From Ruminococcus sp. (lineage in GTDB: Bacteria; Bacillota; Clostridia; Oscillospirales; Ruminococcaceae): 64,000 nucleotides of DNA. Positions 1 through 9,941 of this stretch are shown here, piece by piece. The notes beneath the pieces are model-generated. The model saw only the letters and a list, made by a program, of their open reading frames with translations, ran no database searches and was not told the origin of the DNA. The position numbers were made by a program, and so were the translations under genes. The stretch spans positions 55,619 to 119,618 of the forward strand of contig JAAVHI010000023.1 in the NCBI GenBank assembly GCA_014799785.1, read 5' to 3'. Positions within the stretch are counted from its first letter, which is position 1. The number at the start of each line of letters is the position of its first letter.

Positions 1-285
1 GAGCTTGTGACAAGCATTGTCGCCGCCAGAAAGGGCGAAAGCGATATTGCAATAGGAAACGTTGTAGGCTCTAATGTGTTCAATATCCTGTTCGTGCTTG
101 CGGCTTCGGCGGTCATTTCGCCAATGAATATCAACGCTCAGTGCCTTTTCGACCTGCTTGTGCTTATGGCTGTTACGGTCATTGCCTATATATTCTGCGC
201 GACCAAAAAAAGTGTAAACAGGATCGAGGGTATCGTTCTTGTTCTGGTATACGCCGCATATCTCACATACGCGATCGTAAGGTAG
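1..285 (+). CDS. C-terminal part of a sodium/calcium exchanger family protein (truncated by window start)
   Basis: Frame open from base 1; 'GESDIAIGNVVGSNVFNILFVLAASAVISPM' matches the second alpha repeat of CaCA/YrbG-type antiporters. Confidence 0.8.
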   Translation, partial: ELVTSIVAARKGESDIAIGNVVGSNVFNILFVLAASAVISPMNINAQCLFDLLVLMAVTVIAYIFCATKKSVNRIEGIVLVLVYAAYLTYAIVR

Positions 286-325
286 TGCAAAGTACACGCT
301 CTGCGATAAGAAAGGAAACCTCTTT

Positions 326-1186
326 ATGTATAATAAATCCGTAAGGGTCGCGGCTATACACGACCTTTCGGGAGTCGGCCGCTGCTCGCTTTCGGTAATT
401 CTCCCGACGTTATCGGCACAGGGGATACAGGTCTGTCCCGTGCCTACGGCTATCCTGTCCGCTCACACGGGCGGCTTCGGGGACGTAGTTCTGCGCGATC
501 TGACCGATTACATCTCCCCCGCCCTTAACCACTACAAGCAGCTCGGCTATAAGTTCGACTGCGTGTACAGCGGCTTTCTCGCCTCAACCGAGCAGATAGA
601 CCACTGTCTTGAATTTTTTGAATACTACAAGGACGCGCTTAAAGTCGTCGATCCCGTTATGGCGGACAACGGCAAGCCCTATAAGACCTGTACTCCCGCG
701 CTTTGCTCACGCATGGGAGAGCTTGCGGCTATCGCGGACATCATCACCCCCAACATCACCGAAGCGGCTATGCTGCTGGGAGAAAATCCGCTCCAGCCCG
801 ACGTTAACGCGCAGAAGATGAAAAGCTATCTTGTGCGGCTTTCCGAAATGGGTCCGAAGATCGTTGTTATAACAAGCGTATTTTCCGACGGAAAAGCTTA
901 CAATGTCGGTTATGACCGCGAACACAGCAAGTTCTGGCGTATCCCCTACAATCTGATAAGCGCACACTACCCAGGCACCGGAGACGTTTTCGCTTCCGTG
1001 CTTACTGGTTCGATACTGCGGGGAGACAGTCTGCCTATTGCAATGAACAGAGCGACGGCGTTCCTTGAAAGAGCTATAAAGACCACCTACAGCTACTCCA
1101 CCGACGCGCGGGAGGGCATTATGATGGAAAACTGTCTGGATTTTCTGATATCAAATCCCACTCTCTGCGACTACGAACAGATGTGA
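326..1186 (+). CDS. Pyridoxal/pyridoxamine kinase (PfkB/ribokinase-like)
   Basis: 'AIHDLSGVGRCSLSVILPTLSAQGIQVCPVPTAILSAHTGGFGDVV' and 'HYPGTGDVFASVLTG'. Confidence 0.85.
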   Translation: MYNKSVRVAAIHDLSGVGRCSLSVILPTLSAQGIQVCPVPTAILSAHTGGFGDVVLRDLTDYISPALNHYKQLGYKFDCVYSGFLASTEQIDHCLEFFEYYKDALKVVDPVMADNGKPYKTCTPALCSRMGELAAIADIITPNITEAAMLLGENPLQPDVNAQKMKSYLVRLSEMGPKIVVITSVFSDGKAYNVGYDREHSKFWRIPYNLISAHYPGTGDVFASVLTGSILRGDSLPIAMNRATAFLERAIKTTYSYSTDAREGIMMENCLDFLISNPTLCDYEQM

Positions 1187-1197
1187 GGTGTAATGGC

Positions 1198-1695
1198 ATG
1201 AACCTTAACATAGTGCTTGTCGAGCCGCAGATACCCCAAAATACGGGAAATATTTCCCGAACCTGCGCAGTTACGGGGGCAAGGCTTCACCTTGTCAGAC
1301 CTCTCGGCTTCGAGGTCACGGACAAAAACCTGAAGCGCGCGGGACTGGACTACTGGAATGAACTGGATATCACCTACTACGACGGCTTGGAGGATTTTTT
1401 CGCGAAAAACAGCGGAAGCTTCTATTATTTCACCACAAAGGGGAAAAATACATACAGCAGCGTTTCCTTTCCCGACAACTGCTACCTTGTTTTCGGGCGC
1501 GAGGACGCGGGACTTCCCGAAGAGCTGCTTGTGGAAAATCCCGAAAGCTGTCTGAGGATACCCATGCGCCCACGTCTGAGAAGTCTTAACCTGTCGAACT
1601 CCGTAGCAATCGCGGTTTACGAAGCTTTAAGGCAGTGGGATTTCCCCGACCTTGCGGCAGAGGGAAAGCTTACAAAGTATAGTTGGGCAGACTGA
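1198..1695 (+). CDS. trmL: tRNA (cytidine(34)-2'-O)-methyltransferase, SPOUT family
   Basis: 'NIVLVEPQIPQNTGNISRTCAVTGARLHLVRPLGF', 'LVFGREDAGLPEELL', 'RSLNLSNSVAIAVYEALRQ'; start taken at the ATG before NLNIVLVEP. Confidence 0.9.
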   Translation: MNLNIVLVEPQIPQNTGNISRTCAVTGARLHLVRPLGFEVTDKNLKRAGLDYWNELDITYYDGLEDFFAKNSGSFYYFTTKGKNTYSSVSFPDNCYLVFGREDAGLPEELLVENPESCLRIPMRPRLRSLNLSNSVAIAVYEALRQWDFPDLAAEGKLTKYSWAD

Positions 1696-1808
1696 GTCTG
1701 CACGCTTGTCACCCCCAAAGGAAATAATCAATACCCTTAAAAATATTAAGCCCCCTCAAAGGGCGGGTAGGTTTATGACCCAATATTACAATGAGAGGAA
1801 AGATACAA

Positions 1809-2675
1809 ATGAGCAAGATCAAGCTTATGACCGACTCGGCGTCCGATATTCCACAGGAGCTGGAAAAAAAGTACGACATAAGGATACTCCGTTTCCCTAT
1901 CACACTGGGGGACAAGTCGTTCTGCGACAGGGATTACGACAATTTGACGTACTACAAGATGCTCAAGGAATCAAAGGATTTCCCCACCCACGCGCAGATA
2001 ACCGCCTTTGAATTTGAGGAGCTGTACAAGGAGTACTTCGATCAGGGCTACGACGACCTTATTTACGTTGCGATAGCTTCCCTCGGCTCGGCGACCTACA
2101 GCAACGCCGTTATGGCGGTTGACAATTTCTATGAGGCAAATCCCGAAGCAAAGGGCAAGTACAAAATTCATGTTATTGATTCGGGAAACTATACCGGCGT
2201 ATACGGTATGCCGCTGATACGCTCCGCAGAAAAGATTGAAAAGGGTGCTTCCGCAGAGGAGGTCGTGGCTTATATGCAGGACTGGCTTGCAAATGCGGAG
2301 GTTCACTTCGGCTGCTACACTCTTGAATTTGTAAAACGTTCAGGACGCGTAAGCACCGCAGCCGCTTTTGTGGGCGAGCTTATGGGGCTTCGTCCCGTAA
2401 TACAGATCAAGAAGGGAATTTCCACAACCGACGCAAAGGTTCGCGGAGACAAGGCGGTGATCCCCAAAATCGTTGAGATAACCGCAAACAGGATAATTCC
2501 CCAGACACCATACGGTCTTGTGTACGCCGACAACGACGAACAGGTAAAGGAGCTTGCCGCGGCGCTTACCAAAAAGCTTGGCTACCCGCCCGAAATGCAG
2601 TTCCGTATAGGCGGAGTAATTGCAGCAAACGCGGGCCCCGACCTTGTTGGAGCATTCTTTAAGGGCAAAGACTAA
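1809..2675 (+). CDS. DegV family protein (fatty-acid binding fold)
   Basis: 'KIKLMTDSASDIPQELEKKYDIRILRFPITLGDKSF'; GAGAGGAAAG RBS upstream of the ATG. Confidence 0.9.
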   Translation: MSKIKLMTDSASDIPQELEKKYDIRILRFPITLGDKSFCDRDYDNLTYYKMLKESKDFPTHAQITAFEFEELYKEYFDQGYDDLIYVAIASLGSATYSNAVMAVDNFYEANPEAKGKYKIHVIDSGNYTGVYGMPLIRSAEKIEKGASAEEVVAYMQDWLANAEVHFGCYTLEFVKRSGRVSTAAAFVGELMGLRPVIQIKKGISTTDAKVRGDKAVIPKIVEITANRIIPQTPYGLVYADNDEQVKELAAALTKKLGYPPEMQFRIGGVIAANAGPDLVGAFFKGKD

Positions 2676-2697
2676 TAAAAATACGAGGTGATATATT

Positions 2698-3807
2698 TTG
2701 AAAAAGTTAGGTTTTGGATTGATGCGTCTGCCTATGGACGGAGCTTCCATCGACATCGAACAGGTAAAGGCAATGGTGGATAAATTTATCGAGAAAGGCT
2801 TTACTTATTTTGATACGGCGTGGATGTACATGAGCTTCGCCAGCGAAAATACGGCTAAGGAAGCTTTGGTTGACCGCTATCCCAGAGACAGCTTTACACT
2901 GGCGACCAAGCTCCACTGCGGCTTTTTTGATTCCCTTGAGGGACGCGATAAGGTGTTCAATGAACAGCTGACGAAAACAGGCGCGGGATACTTTGACTAT
3001 TATCTTCTGCACGGCGTTGACAAGGGAAATATTTCTAAATTTGAAAAGTACGACTGCTTTAAATGGCTGCTCGATAAAAAGGAAAAGGGACTTGTAAAGC
3101 ACGCAGGCTTTTCCTTTCACGATACCGCCGACGTTCTGGACGACATTCTGACAAAGCACCCAGAAATGGAATTTGTACAGTTACAGATAAATTATCTTGA
3201 CTGGGAAAGCGAGTGGATAGAGAGCCGTAAAAATTATGAGGTCTGCGTAAAGCACGGCAAGCCCGTTATTGTCATGGAGCCTGTTAAGGGAGGTTCTCTT
3301 GCACGCGTTCCCGAGGAGGCGGAAAAGCTGTTTAAGGCGGCAGACCCGAAGCGCTCGGTTTCAAGCTGGGCAATTCGTTTTGCGGCGTCACTCCCGGGTG
3401 TAATGACAGTCCTTTCGGGCATGAGTTCGCTCGAACAATTAGAGGACAACACCTCCTTTATGGAAAACTTTGTCCCCCTTACCGAGGACGAGCAGAAGCT
3501 TTGCTTTAAGGTTGCCGACATCATCAACTCGCAGACCGCCGTTCCCTGTACGGGCTGTTCCTATTGTACGGATGGCTGCCCTCAGCACATAGCTATCCCC
3601 CAGTATTTCTCGCTGTACAACGAGATCATGCGCGAGGACATGGAGCAAAAGGGTTGGACGGTATCCTTCTCCAACTATGACGCCCTGACGCAGAAGTTCG
3701 GAAAAGCCTCCGAATGTATTGCCTGCGGTCAGTGTGAGGAGATGTGTCCCCAGCACCTGACGATCATTGATTATCTGAAAAATGTTTCGGGCAGATTCGA
3801 TCACTGA
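2698..3807 (+). CDS. Aldo/keto reductase with C-terminal 4Fe-4S ferredoxin-like domain
   Basis: AKR 'FGLMRLPM...FDTAWMY'; 'CTGCSYCTDGCPQHI' and 'CIACGQCEEMCPQHL'; TTG start after AGGTG. Confidence 0.9.
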   Translation: MKKLGFGLMRLPMDGASIDIEQVKAMVDKFIEKGFTYFDTAWMYMSFASENTAKEALVDRYPRDSFTLATKLHCGFFDSLEGRDKVFNEQLTKTGAGYFDYYLLHGVDKGNISKFEKYDCFKWLLDKKEKGLVKHAGFSFHDTADVLDDILTKHPEMEFVQLQINYLDWESEWIESRKNYEVCVKHGKPVIVMEPVKGGSLARVPEEAEKLFKAADPKRSVSSWAIRFAASLPGVMTVLSGMSSLEQLEDNTSFMENFVPLTEDEQKLCFKVADIINSQTAVPCTGCSYCTDGCPQHIAIPQYFSLYNEIMREDMEQKGWTVSFSNYDALTQKFGKASECIACGQCEEMCPQHLTIIDYLKNVSGRFDH

Positions 3808-3867
3808 ACAGTACATTAAAAATTAAAGCTGCATATGAAAATCAAAACCAACCGCATTTGATTCACG

Positions 3868-3899
3868 GGCAGCCCCTAAAGGGGCTGTCTTTTATTTGC
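3868..3899 (+). terminator. Intrinsic terminator downstream of the aldo/keto reductase
   Basis: GGCAGCCCC-TAAA-GGGGCTGTC followed by TTTTATTT. Confidence 0.8.
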
Positions 3900-3944
3900 C
3901 TTGATTTACCGGCTCACCCGTTAACGGGTCAGTATACTCCTTAA

Positions 3945-5035
<1,091 letters not shown>

Positions 5036-5150
5036 TTATGGAATATTTCTATAACTCTATTATAAACAAAATGAGACCCCGTGAGAAGTCTCTTTTTGTT
5101 TATCAGTTTGTACTTTTAGGTTAATAGTCTGAATACAGATTTTTTACCCA

Positions 5151-5639
5151 TTAAATTGAATTATCAAATGTAAATCCAACTACATTTTTTTCTGCTACAG
5201 TAAAAGTATCATATTTTCCGTTTGTATACTCGGCAACGATTTTTTTCCAAAACTTTTGAGCCGGCAAATTATTTGACCACTGCGATATTTCCCAGCCACC
5301 GCGAAACATATCAAAAATTTTCATAGAAACCTGTTTGCCCACTCCCTTATGCCGGTATTTTTTCATCACGAAAAATTCAGCTATATTGTGAGGGTTATCC
5401 AAATTATTGTATTCACAGCAAGACCTCACTAAAACTAATCCAGCAAGTTTTTCATCAACCCTGATAAAGAACGGATATCTCCCCTCCTTATTCCAATAGT
5501 CATCAATGTGAGAATAGCCAAAGTATCCGTATTCATTTATGTCATTATCAGAAAATTCGGAAAAATCATAATTGTACAATTCCATCATTTGAACAAAAAC
5601 AGATTTTTGTTCAAGCAATATAGGTTCAATACTAATATT
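5151..5639 (-). CDS. GNAT family N-acetyltransferase
   Basis: 'NIAEFFVMKKYRHKGVGKQVSMKIFD' acetyl-CoA binding motif; internal ATG (MNISIEP) is the likely start. Confidence 0.75.
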   Translation of the reverse strand, partial: NISIEPILLEQKSVFVQMMELYNYDFSEFSDNDINEYGYFGYSHIDDYWNKEGRYPFFIRVDEKLAGLVLVRSCCEYNNLDNPHNIAEFFVMKKYRHKGVGKQVSMKIFDMFRGGWEISQWSNNLPAQKFWKKIVAEYTNGKYDTFTVAEKNVVGFTFDNSI

Positions 5640-5693
5640 CATAAATAGCCCCACTAACTTTATATTTGACAAACTAAAATTTATATTACAAAA

Positions 5694-6587
5694 TCAATCT
5701 CCCGCCGCTTTTTTTGCCGCGTCAAGAAATCTTTTCACCGTCTTTGACGGCTTTGGAGAATGCAGCAGACCGTATGGAATACCATGCTCCCACTCAACGG
5801 GTATGACCTTTAAAAGCGGGTGAACGTTCGCCCAGCCCGATATTGCAAGCAGAACGTCGCTGCCGTTTTCACAGCGGTTGAAAATATTCATGCTGTAAAA
5901 ATCAAAATCCACAACATTTATCCGGCTGTGGTTCTGCCATATGTCGTCACGGAGCTTGTCCACATAACTGCTCCATTCCCTGTGCATAAGCAGGAGATTT
6001 TCGCCGTACAAGTCCTCCACCTTTAGCTTGTCCTTTGCGGCAAGCCTGTGATGTACCGATACCGCGCAGCAAAAGGGTTCGCGGGATAATTCAAGCCCTG
6101 CGCAGTTCCGAAAATCAAGCATTTTTTCATCAAAAATACCGCCGATAACATCTATGTTTTTTCCCATGTTGGCAAGTATCTCACGTGCGTTTTCAGGGGT
6201 GTTTTCAAATGGGATTATCTGAAATTTTATATCGGGACAATGTACTTGAATTTTATCCCAAAGCGGCATTAAAAGCTGTGCGGGGGTCATGGGGGACGTG
6301 CCTATTCGTATTATGTTATTATCCTCCTGCATGGCATTTTTTGCCCTTGTGACGGAATCATGGCAGTAGCTGATAATATATTTTGCGTCTTGATACATGG
6401 ACTTGCCCGCTTTGGTAAGGTTCAGACCGCGGTGCGTTCTGTCGAAAAGCTTAACGCCGAGGGAATCCTCCAGAAGATTTATCTGCTTTATCGCCGCCGT
6501 GGGAGTTATAAAAAGCTCCTCGGAGGCTTTATTGAAGCTCCCCGCGTCGGCGACACGCAAAAATGTTTCAAGCTGCGGATTGTACAT
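5694..6587 (-). CDS. LysR family transcriptional regulator
   Basis: N-terminal wHTH 'LETFLRVADAGSFNKASEELFITPTAAIKQINLLEDSLGVKLFDRTHRGLNLTKAG'. Confidence 0.9.
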   Translation of the reverse strand: MYNPQLETFLRVADAGSFNKASEELFITPTAAIKQINLLEDSLGVKLFDRTHRGLNLTKAGKSMYQDAKYIISYCHDSVTRAKNAMQEDNNIIRIGTSPMTPAQLLMPLWDKIQVHCPDIKFQIIPFENTPENAREILANMGKNIDVIGGIFDEKMLDFRNCAGLELSREPFCCAVSVHHRLAAKDKLKVEDLYGENLLLMHREWSSYVDKLRDDIWQNHSRINVVDFDFYSMNIFNRCENGSDVLLAISGWANVHPLLKVIPVEWEHGIPYGLLHSPKPSKTVKRFLDAAKKAAGD

Positions 6588-6693
6588 GAGATCACCTTCT
6601 CTGAAAATTTTGATAGCCTGCTGTTTTAGACATTATACCATTTTTTTCTTTTATACGCAACAATACTTGTGCAGTTTTCATGGTATTATCACA

Positions 6694-6740
6694 AAATCCG
6701 ATACCAAAGACTGCCCGCCTAAGGTATCGGATTTTTGTTT
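6694..6740. terminator. Bidirectional terminator-like hairpin
   Basis: ATCCGATACC ... GGTATCGGAT with TTTTTG on the + strand and TTTTG on the - strand. Confidence 0.65.
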
Positions 6741-6770
6741 CGGTTGAAAATCAAATTTTGATAAAGCTCT

Positions 6771-7604
6771 TTACTTTTCGGGCTTAAGGGGACCGTAGAA
6801 ATAGCTTGCTGTTGCACCGCCGTCTATGAGGATCGTTGAACCCGTGATAAATGCGCCTGCGGGACCCATCAGAAGCTCAGCCACGTTTGCAACCTCGTCA
6901 GCTGTTCCCGGGCGGCCGGCAGGACATTTGGCAAACATATTTTTGTAAAAATCTCCTCTCGGGCCGTTGAACTCGTCAATTGCAAGAGGCGTCACGATGA
7001 TACCGGGAGCAATATCATTAAGCCGTGCTCCGCGCTCACCCCATTTGACCGACTCAGCCATAACGCGCTTTTCGTTGCAGCGCTTCGCCATCTGATAGGC
7101 ATGAAGCGTATCCTTGATATTTTTCGGCTGGAGCATTTCCAGCTGCAGCAGTTCATCCGCAGGAGTGGTCGCCAGCAGTTCGTCCTGTTCTGCCGTAAGC
7201 GCGGGCATACGCCAGCCGCTTTGACTGGAAATTGTTACACCGACACCGCCCTCCTTGATAACCTTGCCGACTTCTTCCAAAAGAACGGCCGTTCCGTAAA
7301 GATCGACCTTTAAAATTGCCTCGATCGGCGCCTGACTGGGAGAAACTCCGGCAGCATTGATAAGCATGGATATCTCCCCGTACTTCTGCGCTTCGCCGAT
7401 CAGATTCAGAATTGACTCACGGCTTGACAGATCCATCTCAATCGGAACTGCGTCAAATCCCGCATCGTTCATGATCTTCGCGACAGCTTCGGCGTTTTTC
7501 ATGCTCTTGTCACCAACAACTATTTTCTTCCCAAAGCCAACTCTGCGGGCGATAGCCATACCGATCTGACCCGCTCCGGTTAAAATTACTACGTCTTTGT
7601 TCAT
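6771..7604 (-). CDS. SDR family oxidoreductase
   Basis: 'MNKDVVILTGAGQIGMAIARRVGFGKK' Rossmann motif, C-terminal 'FITGSTILIDGGATASYFYGP'; start chosen at MNKDVV with AAGG upstream. Confidence 0.85.
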   Translation of the reverse strand: MNKDVVILTGAGQIGMAIARRVGFGKKIVVGDKSMKNAEAVAKIMNDAGFDAVPIEMDLSSRESILNLIGEAQKYGEISMLINAAGVSPSQAPIEAILKVDLYGTAVLLEEVGKVIKEGGVGVTISSQSGWRMPALTAEQDELLATTPADELLQLEMLQPKNIKDTLHAYQMAKRCNEKRVMAESVKWGERGARLNDIAPGIIVTPLAIDEFNGPRGDFYKNMFAKCPAGRPGTADEVANVAELLMGPAGAFITGSTILIDGGATASYFYGPLKPEK

Positions 7605-7753
7605 AAAAAATACCTTCATTATATTTTTTGATCTGCCTGTCATTTTTTCATGTTCTGGCAAATACCGTTCTCCGTAAATAGGCGTATCGTCCGATATTTT
7701 CGTTAGCCGTGCCATATCCTAAAATTATTTTCTTCATTGCTTCGTCTTTGTTT

Positions 7754-8122
7754 TCAATAAACCGATGCCTGCGCCTCATTCATAAGCCAGCCCTCACCGT
7801 TTTTAGTCAGCTTGATTTTAAGCTGTAACCGCCATGTGTTCCGCCCGCCGCCGAACACCGCAGCATTGACAATGCTCTGACCGATAAGCACCGCAGTATC
7901 GCCGTGAATTTCTGTTTCTATTTTTTGATGTTCTGCTGAAAAATAATTGAGCGTACCGTCCCCTATTGCTTGGATAAACGCCTCTTTTGACTGCCTCATT
8001 CCCGTCATATGGATAAGTACAAAATCGCTGCCCAACACCTCATACAATACATCGCGATTTTTCTCAATCATTCCTCTGTAAAGCCGTCGATAGATATTTT
8101 CCAATTTTTCTTTTTCGTTCAT
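7754..8122 (-). CDS. NTF2-like / DUF4440 family protein
   Basis: 'YRRLYRGMIEKNRDVLYEVLGSDFVLIHMTGMRQSKEAFIQAIGDGTLNYFS' typical of a SnoaL/NTF2 fold. Confidence 0.75.
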   Translation of the reverse strand: MNEKEKLENIYRRLYRGMIEKNRDVLYEVLGSDFVLIHMTGMRQSKEAFIQAIGDGTLNYFSAEHQKIETEIHGDTAVLIGQSIVNAAVFGGGRNTWRLQLKIKLTKNGEGWLMNEAQASVY

Positions 8123-8155
8123 ATTTTTACCTTTCCCGTGAAATTGTTTTTACAA

Positions 8156-8183
8156 TTTATATTGTACAAATCGTCACTGTAAA
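8156..8183 (-). promoter_or_regulatory. Sigma70-type promoter of the NTF2-SDR operon
   Basis: - strand TTTACA-N16-TATAAA upstream of the ATG at 8122. Confidence 0.55.
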
Positions 8184-8209
8184 AAGCAATTCGTTTTTCA
8201 AAGATTATC

Positions 8210-8227
8210 TATAAGTAAACGCTTATA
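8210..8227. promoter_or_regulatory. LysR-type operator dyad (TATAAG-N6-CTTATA)
   Basis: Inverted repeat about 65-70 bp upstream of the inferred NTF2 transcription start; matches the dyad at 9301. Confidence 0.55.
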
Positions 8228-8234
8228 CAAAAGG

Positions 8235-8268
8235 AGCCCGCACTTGGCAGACTCTTTTATTTTTATTC
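8235..8268 (-). terminator. Intrinsic terminator of the LysR gene (- strand)
   Basis: - strand GAGTCTGC-caagt-GCGGGCTC then CTTTTG. Confidence 0.5.
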
Positions 8269-9152
8269 TATTTTGCAAACTGCGCTTTCAGGATTTCCGC
8301 AAACGCTTCAATATAGTATCCGGAATTATTCGTTTTCCAAAAGGCGCAGTAATTGCGGCGTATGGTTTTTCCGTTCCGGCAAAGAGGAAGCCGTGCAATT
8401 GTTTCGGCATACTGCGTCGGCGGAATACCGCCCTCAATCGGCAGAAAGCCTTTTCCGCTGACGACCATGAGCCTTGCTTCTTCAAGATTTTCCGCAAACA
8501 GAAATTTGCTCTCAATTCCGTAGATTTCCCGATAATAGGACTGTTCGTTTTCCTGCTGTTCTTTCGACGCTACCAGTATACATGGCGTGTACCGCAAATC
8601 CTCTGCATTGACAAATTCAGAATTTGCTATGGGATTTCTTGCGGATATTTCGATATGACAGCCGATAACCGTCAAAATCGTATTAACATACTCATCCGAA
8701 AAAGCCCGCCGCTGATCGTTCAGCACCAAGTCCACCTGTTCAGTACGCAGCATTTCATATAAGTCCTCGTGATTGCCGTTTTTCATATCCACGGGAACAT
8801 CGGGGTATTTTGCGGTAAACTCCGCTACCGCTCTTTGAAATTCCGCTCCGCCGTAGCCCTTGATGTATCCGATACGCAGGGTAAAATCATTTCCCTGCGC
8901 AATATGCTTTGTTTCTTTGCAAAGCCTTTCAAAATCCGCCATGATAAGCAGGCTTTTCTGATAGAAATGCTCTCCCGCAGGCGTCAGGGAAAAGCGGCGG
9001 TTCTCGCGCTTCAGAAGCGTAACGCCCAATTCCCGCTCCAATGCCTGAACCTGCTGTGAAATTGCCGACTGTGATATGTAGCATTCCTCAGCCGCATCGC
9101 TGAAGCTGCTGCAGCGCACGACGGTCTGAAAATATTTGATTTGTTTAAGCAT
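8268..9152 (-). CDS. LysR family transcriptional regulator
   Basis: 'LKQIKYFQTVVRCSSFSDAAEECYISQSAISQQVQALERELGVTLLKRENRRFSLTPAG'. Confidence 0.92.
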   Translation of the reverse strand: MLKQIKYFQTVVRCSSFSDAAEECYISQSAISQQVQALERELGVTLLKRENRRFSLTPAGEHFYQKSLLIMADFERLCKETKHIAQGNDFTLRIGYIKGYGGAEFQRAVAEFTAKYPDVPVDMKNGNHEDLYEMLRTEQVDLVLNDQRRAFSDEYVNTILTVIGCHIEISARNPIANSEFVNAEDLRYTPCILVASKEQQENEQSYYREIYGIESKFLFAENLEEARLMVVSGKGFLPIEGGIPPTQYAETIARLPLCRNGKTIRRNYCAFWKTNNSGYYIEAFAEILKAQFAK

Positions 9153-9300
9153 TTTTTCGTCTCCTTATGATTTTTTAAAGCGCAGGTCCTTCTATATCAA
9201 ACATAACAATCCCCATTATTACTTTTTATTATATACGCTAAAGCAAATAAAGGCAAGCGAGCAATATGTGTGATTAGTGAAATTTTGGTAAAGAAATTGT

Positions 9301-9321
9301 TGTATAAGTTTTTCTTATACA
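9301..9321. promoter_or_regulatory. LysR-type operator dyad TGTATAAG-N5-CTTATACA
   Basis: Perfect 8-bp inverted repeat between divergent LysR and flavodoxin genes. Confidence 0.65.
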
Positions 9322-9339
9322 CAACGACTGAAATTTAAA

Positions 9340-9368
9340 TTGACTTCCGCCGATTTATTTTGTATAAT
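9340..9368 (+). promoter_or_regulatory. Sigma70-type promoter of the flavodoxin operon
   Basis: TTGACT-N17-TATAAT upstream of the ATG at 9411. Confidence 0.75.
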
Positions 9369-9410
9369 ATAATCAAAACAAATTAATTTTTTGAAAAGGA
9401 GAATGCGATC

Positions 9411-9929
9411 ATGGCGAAAAATCTGATACTCTACTACTCCCGCAAAGGGGAAAACTACGTAAACGGCAGCATTAAAAAGCTTTCCAAGGGCAATACCGAA
9501 ATTGTTGCAGAATTTATTCAGAAAGCTGTGGGAGGCGAGCTTTTTGAAGTGGATACCGTTAAGCCTTACTCCGAGGATTATACCGCCTGCACCGAAGAGG
9601 CTAAAAAAGAACTGAATGAAAACGCGCGTCCCGAGCTGAAAAAATATCTGGATAACATCGACGGTTACGACAATATTTTTGTATGCGGTCCCTGCTGGTG
9701 GGGAACGTTCCCCTGCGCGGTTTTCACTCAGCTGGAACGGCTTGATTTTACGGGCAAAAAGGTCATGGCTGTTATGACCCACGAGGGCAGCGGACTTGGT
9801 TCCTGCGAACGCGACCTTAAAACCATCTGCAAGGGTGCAACCTTTGGCAAGGGAATTGCCGTCCACGGAGCGGACGCTGCAAAGTCGGAAAGCAGCGTTT
9901 CAAAGTGGGCAAAACAGGTAACAGAATAA
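9411..9929 (+). CDS. Flavodoxin family protein
   Basis: 'KNLILYYSRKGENYVNG', 'YDNIFVCGPCWWGTFPCAVFTQLERLDFTGKKVMAVMTHEGSGLG'. Confidence 0.88.
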   Translation: MAKNLILYYSRKGENYVNGSIKKLSKGNTEIVAEFIQKAVGGELFEVDTVKPYSEDYTACTEEAKKELNENARPELKKYLDNIDGYDNIFVCGPCWWGTFPCAVFTQLERLDFTGKKVMAVMTHEGSGLGSCERDLKTICKGATFGKGIAVHGADAAKSESSVSKWAKQVTE

Positions 9930-9941
9930 GGAGTGACAATC

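Noticed and set aside
7605-7715. 37-aa N-terminal extension of the SDR ORF
   Set aside because: The SDR Rossmann motif starts just after the ATG at 7604, which has its own AAGG RBS; the extension is probably untranslated.
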